Below are positions 42,309-49,641 of a DNA stretch of 50,651 nt, piece after piece. The stretch comes from Candidatus Brevifilum fermentans (GTDB lineage: Bacteria; Chloroflexota; Anaerolineae; Anaerolineales; Villigracilaceae). Position 1 is the stretch's first letter, and each line of letters begins with the position of its first letter. Both the position numbers and the translations under genes were made by a program. The stretch is from positions 1 to 50,651 of the forward strand of contig CAMCQT010000021.1 of the NCBI GenBank assembly GCA_945877125.1, read 5' to 3'. Under the pieces are notes generated by a model. The model saw nothing but the letters and a program-made list of their open reading frames with translations, was not told where the DNA came from and made no database searches.

Positions 42309-43205
42309 CTACTTCTTTTTGAGCATCTCTCGGTCAAAAATGGAAGGGTTCGTGTACAAGCCTTCGCGCAGGTATCTTCGGGCGATGTCTATATTTTTCA
42401 TGATCTGGTGAGTATCGTTATATTCAGAGTCGCACAGCAGCACACCCACATTTGCGCGCAACCCCAAACCGAAGTCGTTACTCTCCAGGAATTTCTTCAT
42501 GCTGTCTCTGACACGTCCTGCGATTCTGAGCGGGGCTTCTGGCGTGGGAATTTCTTCTATCAGCGTGAGAAAATATTCGTCGCTTGGCGACCATGCCATG
42601 GTGTCGGTTGGGCGAAGGGCGTCCTTGAATTCATCTGCCAGACCACGAAAGAATCTATTCAACTCATCATCACTCATTTGTCTCTTGAGTTCATTGACCT
42701 TGGCCACGTCTGCAAACAGGACGCCAAAACGGCGAAATTCACTTTGCTTAATTCTTTCCAGTGAAAACGTTAAACGCAATGCAAAAAAGGGCAGGGTGTA
42801 CAAGCCGGTGACAATATCATGCACAGGCTCGTCCATTCCGCCCTGGGTTGCCTGCAAACGTTGGACAAGATTGCCCAGTTGATTAATATCCACAGGCTTA
42901 TACAAAAGCAGGTCTGGCTGGACAGGGAGACTGGAGGCGATCACCGGATAGGCGGTGATTATAATGACTGGAATATTTCGCATTCTATCGTCGGCACGCA
43001 TACGCGTTAATATCTCTATGCCCGACATGCCCGGCAACTGTAGGTCAAGCAAAACGATATTGGGCTGAAACTCTTCAAGACGATCCATTGCCTCACTGCC
43101 GTCCAACACGATCTCGGTGCGATATCCGGCAATATCAAGAACGTGACGGAAAAGCGCTACAACATCACGGTCGTCTTCAATAATAAACGCAACTGGTTTG
43201 TTCAT
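42309..43205 (-). CDS. Response regulator with degenerate GGDEF domain
   Basis: A 298-residue protein. Residues 1-~120 are a receiver: acidic pair in IIEDDRDV, phospho-acceptor Asp54 in VLLDLQLPG, Thr/Ala in IIITAYP and Lys in LLLYKPVD. Residues ~128-298 form a GGDEF-like domain beginning DIVTGLYTLPFFALRLTF, but the active-site loop is SPSDEYF (206-212) in place of GGDEF, so cyclic di-GMP synthesis is unlikely. It may act as a protein-binding or GTP-sensing output. ATG 43205 lies near a CAGGAG-like AAGAGGTAG. Monocistronic, convergent with yqeB. Confidence 0.88.
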   Translation of the reverse strand: MNKPVAFIIEDDRDVVALFRHVLDIAGYRTEIVLDGSEAMDRLEEFQPNIVLLDLQLPGMSGIEILTRMRADDRMRNIPVIIITAYPVIASSLPVQPDLLLYKPVDINQLGNLVQRLQATQGGMDEPVHDIVTGLYTLPFFALRLTFSLERIKQSEFRRFGVLFADVAKVNELKRQMSDDELNRFFRGLADEFKDALRPTDTMAWSPSDEYFLTLIEEIPTPEAPLRIAGRVRDSMKKFLESNDFGLGLRANVGVLLCDSEYNDTHQIMKNIDIARRYLREGLYTNPSIFDREMLKKK

Positions 43206-43625
43206 GCCCGCTACCTCTTAAACTAACAAAATGAAAAATTCAACACAAAAATAAAATCATATTTATAAATTATACAATCTTTATCCTCAATATAAAAAGT
43301 AAATTGCATTGCAAAATACGATTTTGGCTCTCCCGTTTCTGGCGGGCTTCACCCACAGATTACATAGATTTCATCGATTTTTCAAAATCAAATCTGCATC
43401 ATCTGTGAAATCTGTGGATAATTTTTTACTCATTCTCGTTCAAAATAGGGAGTGACTAAAAGCATGGGCTAAAAACATTAAGCCACAGAGTACACAGAGT
43501 TTTTTGAGGTCTTTCTCAGTATTTTCTCGGTGATCTCTGTGGCTAAACCTTCTGGCAAGCCCACGAAATTAGCCACTCCCTCAAAATAGTAGAACCGCAG
43601 TTTTTTTTGACTTACAATAGCAGAT
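43206..43625. other. 420-bp intergenic region holding two palindromic elements
   Basis: No gene. An inverted repeat with CCACAGATT / AATCTGTGG-like arms lies at about 43352-43418. The 133-bp element described separately fills 43448-43580. The remaining AT-rich part (43206-43330) probably has the promoter of the response regulator. Confidence 0.65.
43448..43580 (+). mobile_element. 133-bp MITE-like element, copy A
   Basis: The element begins GGGAGTGACTAAAAGC and ends TTAGCCACTCCC, so its ends are inverted repeats (GGGAGTGxCTA). Inside are GCCACAGAG / CTCTGTGGC arms. An inverted copy with about two differences lies at 46012-46144. No coding capacity. Confidence 0.88.
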
Positions 43626-45074
43626 ATGAATCTCTCTCTCGCACTTAGAGTCCCCAAAAATCGTAAGCCTGCCTTAATCGACGAGTTTGAGGTCGTGAGT
43701 TTTGTTGGCGCGGGAGGCAAAACCACTGCCCTTTTTCAACTTGCGCGCGAAATTGCCAACCATCATTCGGTAATTGTAACTTCAAACACCCACCTTGGCG
43801 TGTGGCAAATTCCGCTTGCAGATCGGCATGTTGTGGCAACAAATTTGGATGATATGAATAATTTTCCGCTTGAAGGCGTGATACTTGTGACCGGTGAAAT
43901 TGAAGATGAGCGGACAAAGCCAGTCAGCGAGCCAATCCTAAGCTGGTTACGCGAAAACTCGAAGTTGCGTGACATTCCCCTGCTTATCGAAGCGGATGGC
44001 TCGCGCCAAAATTCGCTCAAAGCGCCCGCGGCGCACGAGCCGCCCATTCCTGAATTTACAAATACAGTCGTTGTCGTTGCGGGGCTTGGCGCGCTAGGCA
44101 AACCGCTGACCGACGAATTTGTTCAGCGCGCCGAAATATTTTCTCAACTGAGTGGTTTGCAACTCAACCAAGCCGTCACGCCAGATGCGGTTATACGCAT
44201 GTTGACTCACCCTTTGGGCGGCTTGAAAAATATTCCGCCTCACGCGCGGCGCGTTGCGTTGCTCAATCAAGCCGACACGCCCGAACTGCAATCCATCGGC
44301 GGGCGCATGGCGCACGAGTTGCTGGCTCATTTTGATTCGGTCATCGTTGGAACGCTCGAACATTCCAACCTTCAAACTTTTGAACATTGCGCGGGCATCA
44401 TCCTCGCCGCCGGAGAATCTACCCGCTTTGGCGCACCCAAGCAATTGCTGGATTGGAAAGGGAAGCCGTTTGTGCGACAGGTTGCCGAAACTGCGCTTCA
44501 AGCGGGGCTTTGGCCTGTGGTGGTGGTCACAGGCTTTTGCGCCGCTGATGTTGAATCTGCGTTAGACGGACTGCCCGTCGAGATTGTCCACAACCCGGAA
44601 TATCCGCAAGGACAAAGCACATCCATTCGCGCGGGGATACAACCATTACTACCCCCTCCGCCCTATTCGGGCACCTCCCCTAGCAAAGCATCCCACTGGG
44701 ACAAATCCGCAAAAAGCGATTCTCAAAATATCCAAATTCCTCTTGGCGGATTTGGGGGAGGACGGGTGGGGGCTGCGGTTTTTCTGCTGGCTGACCAGCC
44801 GCAAATCCCAGTGGATGTGATCCGTGCGCTGGTTGAGTCACATGGGCAAAAAATGCAGGCGATTCTGGCTCCGCTGGTGCTGGAGGATCGCCGCGCCAAT
44901 CCGGTGCTGTTTGACCGCGACACTTTCGCTGATCTGATGCAACTGACGGGTGACGTGGGCGGGCGCGGAATTTTCGATAAACATCGGGTGGAATACCTGC
45001 CGTGGCATGACGAGATTTTATTATTTGATGTGGACAAGCCAGATGACTATCAAAAATTGAAGGAGATGGAATGA
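43626..45074 (+). CDS. YqeC-MocA fusion: selenium cofactor protein joined to molybdenum cofactor cytidylyltransferase
   Basis: A 482-residue fusion. Residues 1-~250 match YqeC: a P-loop GAGGKTT (29-35), LIEADGSRQNSLKAP and HPLGGLKNIPP. From ~255 is a MocA-like nucleotidyltransferase (AGIILAAGESTRFGAPKQ, then VFLLADQPQ) that would add CMP to molybdopterin. YqeC is a marker of selenium-dependent molybdenum hydroxylases. Residues ~342-382, between IRAGIQ and AAVFLL, are an in-frame palindromic insertion. ATG 43626 follows the 133-bp element. The stop overlaps the second MocA gene by 4 bases. Confidence 0.9.
   Translation: MNLSLALRVPKNRKPALIDEFEVVSFVGAGGKTTALFQLAREIANHHSVIVTSNTHLGVWQIPLADRHVVATNLDDMNNFPLEGVILVTGEIEDERTKPVSEPILSWLRENSKLRDIPLLIEADGSRQNSLKAPAAHEPPIPEFTNTVVVVAGLGALGKPLTDEFVQRAEIFSQLSGLQLNQAVTPDAVIRMLTHPLGGLKNIPPHARRVALLNQADTPELQSIGGRMAHELLAHFDSVIVGTLEHSNLQTFEHCAGIILAAGESTRFGAPKQLLDWKGKPFVRQVAETALQAGLWPVVVVTGFCAADVESALDGLPVEIVHNPEYPQGQSTSIRAGIQPLLPPPPYSGTSPSKASHWDKSAKSDSQNIQIPLGGFGGGRVGAAVFLLADQPQIPVDVIRALVESHGQKMQAILAPLVLEDRRANPVLFDRDTFADLMQLTGDVGGRGIFDKHRVEYLPWHDEILLFDVDKPDDYQKLKEME
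44649..44772 (+). repeat. About 123-bp palindromic insertion inside the MocA domain
   Basis: The edges are CTACCCCCTCCGCCC and GGGGGAGGACGGGTGGGGG. Inner arms AAATCCGC / GCGGATTT pair. The sequence style is that of intergenic palindromes, yet it is translated in frame as a Pro-rich then Gly-rich stretch. Confidence 0.82.
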
Positions 45075-45637
45075 GCATTTCTGCCGTCATTCTGGCCGCG
45101 GGAAAATCCACGCGCATGGGGCAGCAAAAAATGCTGATGCCCTGGCGACATACCACTGTGCTGGGACAGGTGGTCGAAACCCTGCAATCCGCTGGGGTCG
45201 AAGAGATTACTCTGGTGACAAACTCTACGACTGCGTTACAAATTACCGATTACAAATTACCCATCACACTCAACGATGGCGGCGAGATGCTTGAATCGAT
45301 TCAACTTGGTTTGCAAGCGCAAAAACCATCAGCGGAGGCAGCTCTCATTTGTCTTGGCGACCAGCCTCAGGTGGAGGAAGGAAGCGTGCGGAGCGTCTGC
45401 GACGCCTTCCACCAAAAAAAATCCAGCATTGTGGTGCCAAGTTATCAAATACGGCGCGGACATCCGTGGCTGATCGCGAGGGAATTGTGGGACGAGGTGC
45501 TGCAAATGCGCGCGCCTGAGTCGATGCGCGATTTTTTGAACGTTCACAAGGCTGATATTTTTTATGTCGAACTCGATACGCCCAATATCTTACAGGATCT
45601 CGACACTCCGGCAGACTACTTGAAATACAAGCCGTGA
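45071..45637 (+). CDS. Second MocA-like nucleotidyltransferase
   Basis: A 188-residue nucleotidyltransferase of the MobA/MocA type (SAVILAAGKSTRMGQQKMLM, then ALICLGDQPQVEEGSV and the acceptor-site RRGHPWLIARELW). It would transfer CMP or GMP to molybdopterin. It overlaps the YqeC-MocA gene by 4 bases (ATGA). Residues near 57-66 (QITDYKLPIT) are encoded by AATTACCGATTAC-like DNA resembling a common intergenic repeat, so part of the loop may be repeat-derived. Two MocA domains in a row could serve two different cofactor variants. Confidence 0.9.
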   Translation: MSISAVILAAGKSTRMGQQKMLMPWRHTTVLGQVVETLQSAGVEEITLVTNSTTALQITDYKLPITLNDGGEMLESIQLGLQAQKPSAEAALICLGDQPQVEEGSVRSVCDAFHQKKSSIVVPSYQIRRGHPWLIARELWDEVLQMRAPESMRDFLNVHKADIFYVELDTPNILQDLDTPADYLKYKP

Positions 45638-45670
45638 CGTGCTATGTTAAATATAACAAAGGAGGTTGCC

Positions 45671-46009
45671 ATGTCTGACCTGACTTTGATCGCTGAGGAT
45701 ATTCTCGAAACCATGCGCACGATGGATGAAGCATGCCATGCCATGAAAGCACTGGAAGCGGCGCACCGCGCTACAGAAGCCGAAGACGAGAAACACGATA
45801 TAAAACAAACATTGCATGAAGAAACAAATCTCGCCGCGTTTGACGTGTTCCGCACCAAAATGCTGGACTTGCACGCACGGCTTAGCAAGCTCAAGGTTGT
45901 GCTTGACAATGAGGAGGCTTTTGCAGTGGATGAACTGGTAGATGCGATAAGTATGGCAAACACGGGTCATCGCGCAGAATACCGCAGAACGCCGCGCATG
46001 AATGAGTAA
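45671..46009 (+). CDS. Small helical protein, unknown
   Basis: A 112-residue helical protein, rich in Ala, Glu and Met (LIAEDILETMRTMDEACHAM, ALEAAHRATEAEDEKHD, LHARLSKLKVVLDNEE), probably a coiled coil. A strong AAAGGAGG lies 6 bases before ATG 45671. It is in line with the MocA genes (33-base gap) and is followed 2 bases after its stop by the 133-bp element. No family recognised. Confidence 0.8.
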   Translation: MSDLTLIAEDILETMRTMDEACHAMKALEAAHRATEAEDEKHDIKQTLHEETNLAAFDVFRTKMLDLHARLSKLKVVLDNEEAFAVDELVDAISMANTGHRAEYRRTPRMNE

Positions 46010-46011
46010 GT

Positions 46012-46144
46012 GGGAGTGGCTAATTTCGTGGGCTTGCCAGAAGGTTTAGCCACAGAGATCACCGAGAAAATACTGAGAAAAACCTCAAAAAACTCTGTGT
46101 GCTCTGTGGCTTAATGTTTTTAGCCCATGCTTTTAGTCACTCCC
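46012..46144 (-). mobile_element. 133-bp MITE-like element, copy B (inverted)
   Basis: Reverse complement of 43448-43580 apart from about two substitutions and of equal length. Together the copies flank a 2.4-kb segment with the YqeC-MocA, MocA and small helical genes. Confidence 0.88.
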
Positions 46145-46217
46145 TGAATAAGTCAAATTATTGACAATCAGACTTACAAAAGATACACTCGCCCCATTCA
46201 AAATTTGGAGTGAGTGC

Positions 46218-47138
46218 ATGAAGTATTTTATTATTGTGAACCCGACCTCGGGTCATGGACTTGGTGAAAAGTCCATTCCGCAAATCGAATCCAGCCTGCG
46301 TGAAAGCGGGCTGGATTTTAAATTGGTACGTACCGAGCGCGTGTGGCATGCCGCCGAACTGGCGGAAGGCGCGGCACGCGACGGTTACGATGTGATCGTC
46401 TGTGCCAGCGGGGACGGAACGGTCAATGAAGGCATTAATGGAATTATGAAAGCGCGCAAAGATGGGTACACAAAAAGCGCATTTTCTGCGCTCAGCATCG
46501 GTACCGGCAACGACTTTGCGGGCGGCACGGGTATTCCGACAAACTTAAATGACGGCTTGAAATCACTGGTCGCAAACAAACGCAAAACCATTGACATTGG
46601 AATCGTGAAAGGCGGCTATTATCCCGAAGGTAGATATTTTGGAAATGGCATCGGTGTGGGTTTTGATGCGGCAGTGGGCAACGAAGCGGTCAAAGTCCGC
46701 TGGGCGCGCGGCTTGCCTGCGTATCTGATCGGCGTGATCAAAACCGTTTTCCTATATTACGATCCCGCACACGTTGAAATTGTTTTGGACGACAAGGAAA
46801 CCATCAATCAGGTTTCGCTGATGATCTCGGTCATGAACGGCAGACGCATGGGCGGCGGGTTTCAAATGACACCCGAAAGCAAGCCCGATGACGGATTCTT
46901 CGATCTCTGCATCGCGGAGACTGCATCCAAGGGGCGCATCATGATGCTGATCCCCCACTTCCTGCGCGGGACGCAGGCGACCCAGCCTGAGGTGAAGATG
47001 CGGCGCGCCAAAAAAGTTTCGATTAGGTCTTTGGATCGGACTTTCCCTGCACACGCAGACGGTGAATTCATCTGCCTCGAAGGCATGGAACTAAGCCTTG
47101 AGTTGCTGCCAAAAGAACTGGAAATTATCTGCGGCTGA
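46218..47138 (+). CDS. Diacylglycerol/lipid kinase family protein (YegS/DagK-like)
   Basis: A 306-residue lipid kinase. Motifs: IIVNPTSGHGLGEK at the start, CASGDGTVNEGINGIM for ATP binding, SIGTGNDFAGGTGIP and FGNGIGVGFDAAV. It phosphorylates diacylglycerol or a related lipid at the membrane face. ATG 46218 has GGAG 9 bases upstream; the frame above it has no homology. It starts a run of lipid genes with the acyltransferase and, on the other strand, phosphatidylcholine synthase. Confidence 0.93.
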   Translation: MKYFIIVNPTSGHGLGEKSIPQIESSLRESGLDFKLVRTERVWHAAELAEGAARDGYDVIVCASGDGTVNEGINGIMKARKDGYTKSAFSALSIGTGNDFAGGTGIPTNLNDGLKSLVANKRKTIDIGIVKGGYYPEGRYFGNGIGVGFDAAVGNEAVKVRWARGLPAYLIGVIKTVFLYYDPAHVEIVLDDKETINQVSLMISVMNGRRMGGGFQMTPESKPDDGFFDLCIAETASKGRIMMLIPHFLRGTQATQPEVKMRRAKKVSIRSLDRTFPAHADGEFICLEGMELSLELLPKELEIICG

Positions 47139-47183
47139 AAAAAAGTCGCGCTGCAAGCGTGACCTACCTGAAAAATAAAAAAA

Positions 47184-47867
47184 ATGAACTGGCTAATTAA
47201 CTTTGTCATCCGAGTTTACACACGCATCACTTGTAGAATTGACGCGCCTGATCTGCACAAAGTACCGATGCAGGGACCGTTGATCGTGATCTCCAACCAC
47301 ACGGGGCAGATCGAAGTGCCGTTGGTCTTTGCTCACCTGCAACCCCGCAAGTTGACGGGCTGGGCAAAGGTCGAGTCTTGGGATAATAAATTTTTGAATT
47401 GGGTCTTCGGTGTATGGGGCATGATCCCTGTGCGGCGCGGTGAGGCGGATATGCACGCGCTGAAAGCCGCCTTGCGCGCCCTGGAAAAAGGTCTCATCTT
47501 CGGCATTGCTCCCGAAGGGACACGAAATTACAACGGCATACTACGACGCGCCCTGCCCGGCGCTGTGACTCTGGCCCTGCATTCAGGCGCGCCCATTATC
47601 CCAGTGGCGCATTGGGGCGGCGAGAATTTTATGAAGAATCTCAAACGTTTCAAGCGGACAGATTTCCACATCCGCGTGGGCGAGCCGTTCAAGATAGATA
47701 CGCAGGGGATAAAAGTGACGGGTGAAATACGTCAACAGATCGTGGACGAGATGATGGTGCAAATTGCGATCATGATGCCTGAGGAATATCGCGGGGAGTA
47801 TGCGGAGATGTGCAAGTTGCCTACGCAGTTTATCAAGCTCGTTACACTTGACCTCTTGCATAAGTAG
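47184..47867 (+). CDS. 1-acyl-sn-glycerol-3-phosphate acyltransferase family protein (PlsC-like)
   Basis: A 227-residue membrane-associated acyltransferase. The catalytic motif reads HTGQIE (His39 to Glu44), HX4E in place of the usual HX4D. The phosphate-binding motif EGTR (111-114, in APEGTRNYNG) is present, and PVRRGEADMHALKAA matches the family. It acylates lysophosphatidate or another lysolipid. ATG 47184 has no clear ribosome site. It follows the lipid kinase by 45 bases, a gap that holds an imperfect hairpin. The stop codon TAG shares its last base with a palindromic repeat. Confidence 0.9.
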   Translation: MNWLINFVIRVYTRITCRIDAPDLHKVPMQGPLIVISNHTGQIEVPLVFAHLQPRKLTGWAKVESWDNKFLNWVFGVWGMIPVRRGEADMHALKAALRALEKGLIFGIAPEGTRNYNGILRRALPGAVTLALHSGAPIIPVAHWGGENFMKNLKRFKRTDFHIRVGEPFKIDTQGIKVTGEIRQQIVDEMMVQIAIMMPEEYRGEYAEMCKLPTQFIKLVTLDLLHK

Positions 47868-47936
47868 CCACAGAGTACACAGAGACCTTTGAGGAAAACC
47901 TATTAAAACTCTTTTTTTCTCTGTGACCTCTGTGGC
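47867..47936. repeat. Palindromic repeat (GCCACAGAGTACACAGAG family)
   Basis: GCCACAGAG...CACAGAG on the left and CTCTGTG...CTCTGTGGC on the right. It is related to the interior of the 133-bp element and starts on the stop codon of the acyltransferase gene. Confidence 0.8.
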
Positions 47937-47967
47937 AAAATGGACTTTTGCAAGAGGTCTACTTTAG

Positions 47968-48000
47968 AAAAAACGGCGGTGAAAAATCACCGCCGTTTTT
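47968..48000. terminator. Bidirectional terminator
   Basis: AAAAACGGCGGTGA pairs with TCACCGCCGTTTTT. It serves the acyltransferase gene and the convergent GNAT gene. Confidence 0.92.
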
Positions 48001-48002
48001 AT

Positions 48003-48431
48003 TTACAACTTCATTTGATATGCGTTCGTTTCGCGCTTTTTGAATCCCATCCGTAAATATAGTCTATTCGCCGCCTCTCGCATGGGATTGGATGTGAGCG
48101 AGATATTCTGAGCGCCTTTTTCGCGCGCGAGGTTGATGGCGTATTTCATCAAGGCATCACCGATGCCTTGTCCGCGGGCGGAGGTGTCGACGATGACATC
48201 TTCGATGATGGAGCGGATGCCGGTTGGCACGCGGTAGACAGTGAGCGTGAGTGCGCCGATGATTGCGCCGTGGTCATCGCGGGCTACCATCAGCGTGGAT
48301 GATGTCTCTCGGACGAGATCAGCCAGATCGTTAAGCGAAGGCGGCGGGTTGTTATTCGTCAACTGGGGAATCAGGCGCTGGAATGCGTCGTATAGTTCCG
48401 CATCTGCTTGAGTCACGATCTCAATTTGCAT
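48003..48431 (-). CDS. GNAT family N-acetyltransferase
   Basis: A 142-residue acetyltransferase. The acetyl-CoA motif reads VDTSARGQGIGDALMKYAI, and the C-terminal half NRLYLRMGFKKRETNAYQMK is typical. Substrate unknown. ATG 48431 follows GGAGCTTCAA; a much longer upstream frame overlaps the phosphatidylcholine synthase gene and is not real. A terminator lies directly after the stop. Confidence 0.92.
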   Translation of the reverse strand: MQIEIVTQADAELYDAFQRLIPQLTNNNPPPSLNDLADLVRETSSTLMVARDDHGAIIGALTLTVYRVPTGIRSIIEDVIVDTSARGQGIGDALMKYAINLAREKGAQNISLTSNPMREAANRLYLRMGFKKRETNAYQMKL

Positions 48432-48449
48432 TTGAAGCTCCAATTCTTC

Positions 48450-48528
48450 AAACACAAAGGACACGACGTACACAAAGGTTAATAAATTAAATGCATTTCC
48501 TTCGTGTCCCTTGGTGACCTTTGTGTTT
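48450..48528. repeat. Palindromic repeat (AAACACAAAGGACACGA family)
   Basis: AACACAAAGGACACGA...CACAAAGG on the left and CCTTCGTGTCCCTTGG...CCTTTGTGTTT on the right. Its right end overlaps the stop codon of the phosphatidylcholine synthase gene. It is related to the repeat at 14677-14774. Confidence 0.82.
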
Positions 48529-49243
48529 AACTGTTCTTTTTGGGGATGATACTCAGCACCAGATAATATGCGACATAGATGAACGAGACCCAGACCACCC
48601 ATTTTGGCTGGTTGGGATATTGGATCAAGCCCCAGATGCCGATTGCGCCGTAAATGTAGGTGAGCGCGAGCGTGAGGGTGCGCAAATAACTGTTGCGAGA
48701 TGGGTAAATATATTTTATGGGAATGAAGACCATGACGTTGAAGAGCATTAGAAAACCGAAGTTCCACCACTGGGGCAGGTTCATCAGCAGCATGTAAAGC
48801 GCGGCGACGTTCCAATAGGATGGGAAACCTTTGAAATGATGGTCGTCGGTCTTCGCGTCGGATTGCGTGAATTGATACGCCGAGGTAAGCAGAATAAAAC
48901 ACGCGCCGAGAAGTCGTGTGCCATCGGGCAGGACATCTGCTTCAACGAGGAAGAGCGCGGGTACAACCACGTAATTCAGATAATCGAGAATGTTGTCGAG
49001 CAACGCGCCGTCCACTCCGTTGGCGTATTTTTTTACATCTGCCCAGCGCGCCAACATACCGTCGAAACCATCCACGAGCATGGCGACGATCATGTAAATG
49101 ATCATGGCTTTCCAGTCATGCGCGAAGATGGCAAGCAGACCAAGGAATCCCCAGACTGCGCCGGTTGCGGTAAATAAATGCACGCCATACGCCAGCACAA
49201 CACGCACGGGGTTTAGTTTTGGTTCGAGAGCAGAAGTTGTCAT
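48527..49243 (-). CDS. pcs: Phosphatidylcholine synthase
   Basis: A 238-residue membrane enzyme of the CDP-alcohol phosphatidyltransferase family. The active site VDGFDGMLARW and ALLDNILDYLNYVVVPALFL follow the Pcs pattern (DGxDGxxAR and LDxxxDYxxYVxxP), and HHFKGFPSYWNVAALYM is a Pcs-type block. It joins choline directly to CDP-diacylglycerol, giving phosphatidylcholine. About eight membrane segments. ATG 49243 follows AAAGGATAACA. I separate it from phosphatidylserine or phosphatidylglycerol-phosphate synthases on these motifs; no choline transporter is in the window. Confidence 0.88.
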   Translation of the reverse strand: MTTSALEPKLNPVRVVLAYGVHLFTATGAVWGFLGLLAIFAHDWKAMIIYMIVAMLVDGFDGMLARWADVKKYANGVDGALLDNILDYLNYVVVPALFLVEADVLPDGTRLLGACFILLTSAYQFTQSDAKTDDHHFKGFPSYWNVAALYMLLMNLPQWWNFGFLMLFNVMVFIPIKYIYPSRNSYLRTLTLALTYIYGAIGIWGLIQYPNQPKWVVWVSFIYVAYYLVLSIIPKKNS

Positions 49244-49356
49244 TGTTATCCTTTATTAAGAAGTAGTCATGAAAACACGCAGACGGTGAAACAGGTGCGT
49301 TGAATTATAAATCCGTTCCCATCCGTGAGTCCGTGACAGAGTCCGTTGACAACCGA

Positions 49357-49387
49357 TTGCCAAATGACGAAAGCTAGAAGGTATAAT
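49357..49387 (+). promoter_or_regulatory. Promoter of the toxin-antitoxin operon
   Basis: TTGCCA at 49357-49362 and TATAAT at 49382-49387, spaced 19 bases, 30 bases before the antitoxin start. The stretch GTTGACA...ATTGCCAAATGACG is repeated at about 50046-50070, so it could also be an operator or repeat. Confidence 0.55.
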
Positions 49388-49416
49388 CGAGGCAAGAGAG
49401 AAAACGAGGAGAAAAT

Positions 49417-49641
49417 ATGCTAACAGTCGAAGCAATAATTGACGAAGCGGGGAATGTGAAAATCCTCCAGCCCGTCCCGCTTCAAGGTCAGGGAGCGCGG
49501 AGGGCGTTGCTTGTCGTGCTTGACGAGCCTGCCTCAGCCATTTCAGAAACCGCTTTATTGAGCGAAGCCGCGCTTGCCGAAGATTGGCTAAGACCAGAGG
49601 AGGATGAAGCATGGGCATACCTTCAGCGGGCGACGTCGTAG
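49417..49641 (+). CDS. Putative antitoxin
   Basis: A 74-residue protein (MLTVEAIIDEAGNVKILQPV then ALLVVLDEPASA and a helical acidic C-terminus). The N-terminal part resembles antitoxins with a beta-strand DNA-binding start; the acidic tail would wrap the toxin. Its 3' end overlaps the toxin gene by 31 bases. GAGGAG precedes ATG 49417. Assigned by context. Confidence 0.75.
   Translation: MLTVEAIIDEAGNVKILQPVPLQGQGARRALLVVLDEPASAISETALLSEAALAEDWLRPEEDEAWAYLQRATS

Noticed and set aside
48432-48902. N-terminal extension of the GNAT protein
   Set aside because: It runs through a palindromic repeat and the phosphatidylcholine synthase gene.
49346-49387. TTGACA (49346) paired with TATAAT (49382) as a promoter
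   Set aside because: The spacing is 30 bases, too long; TTGCCA at 49357 gives 19.
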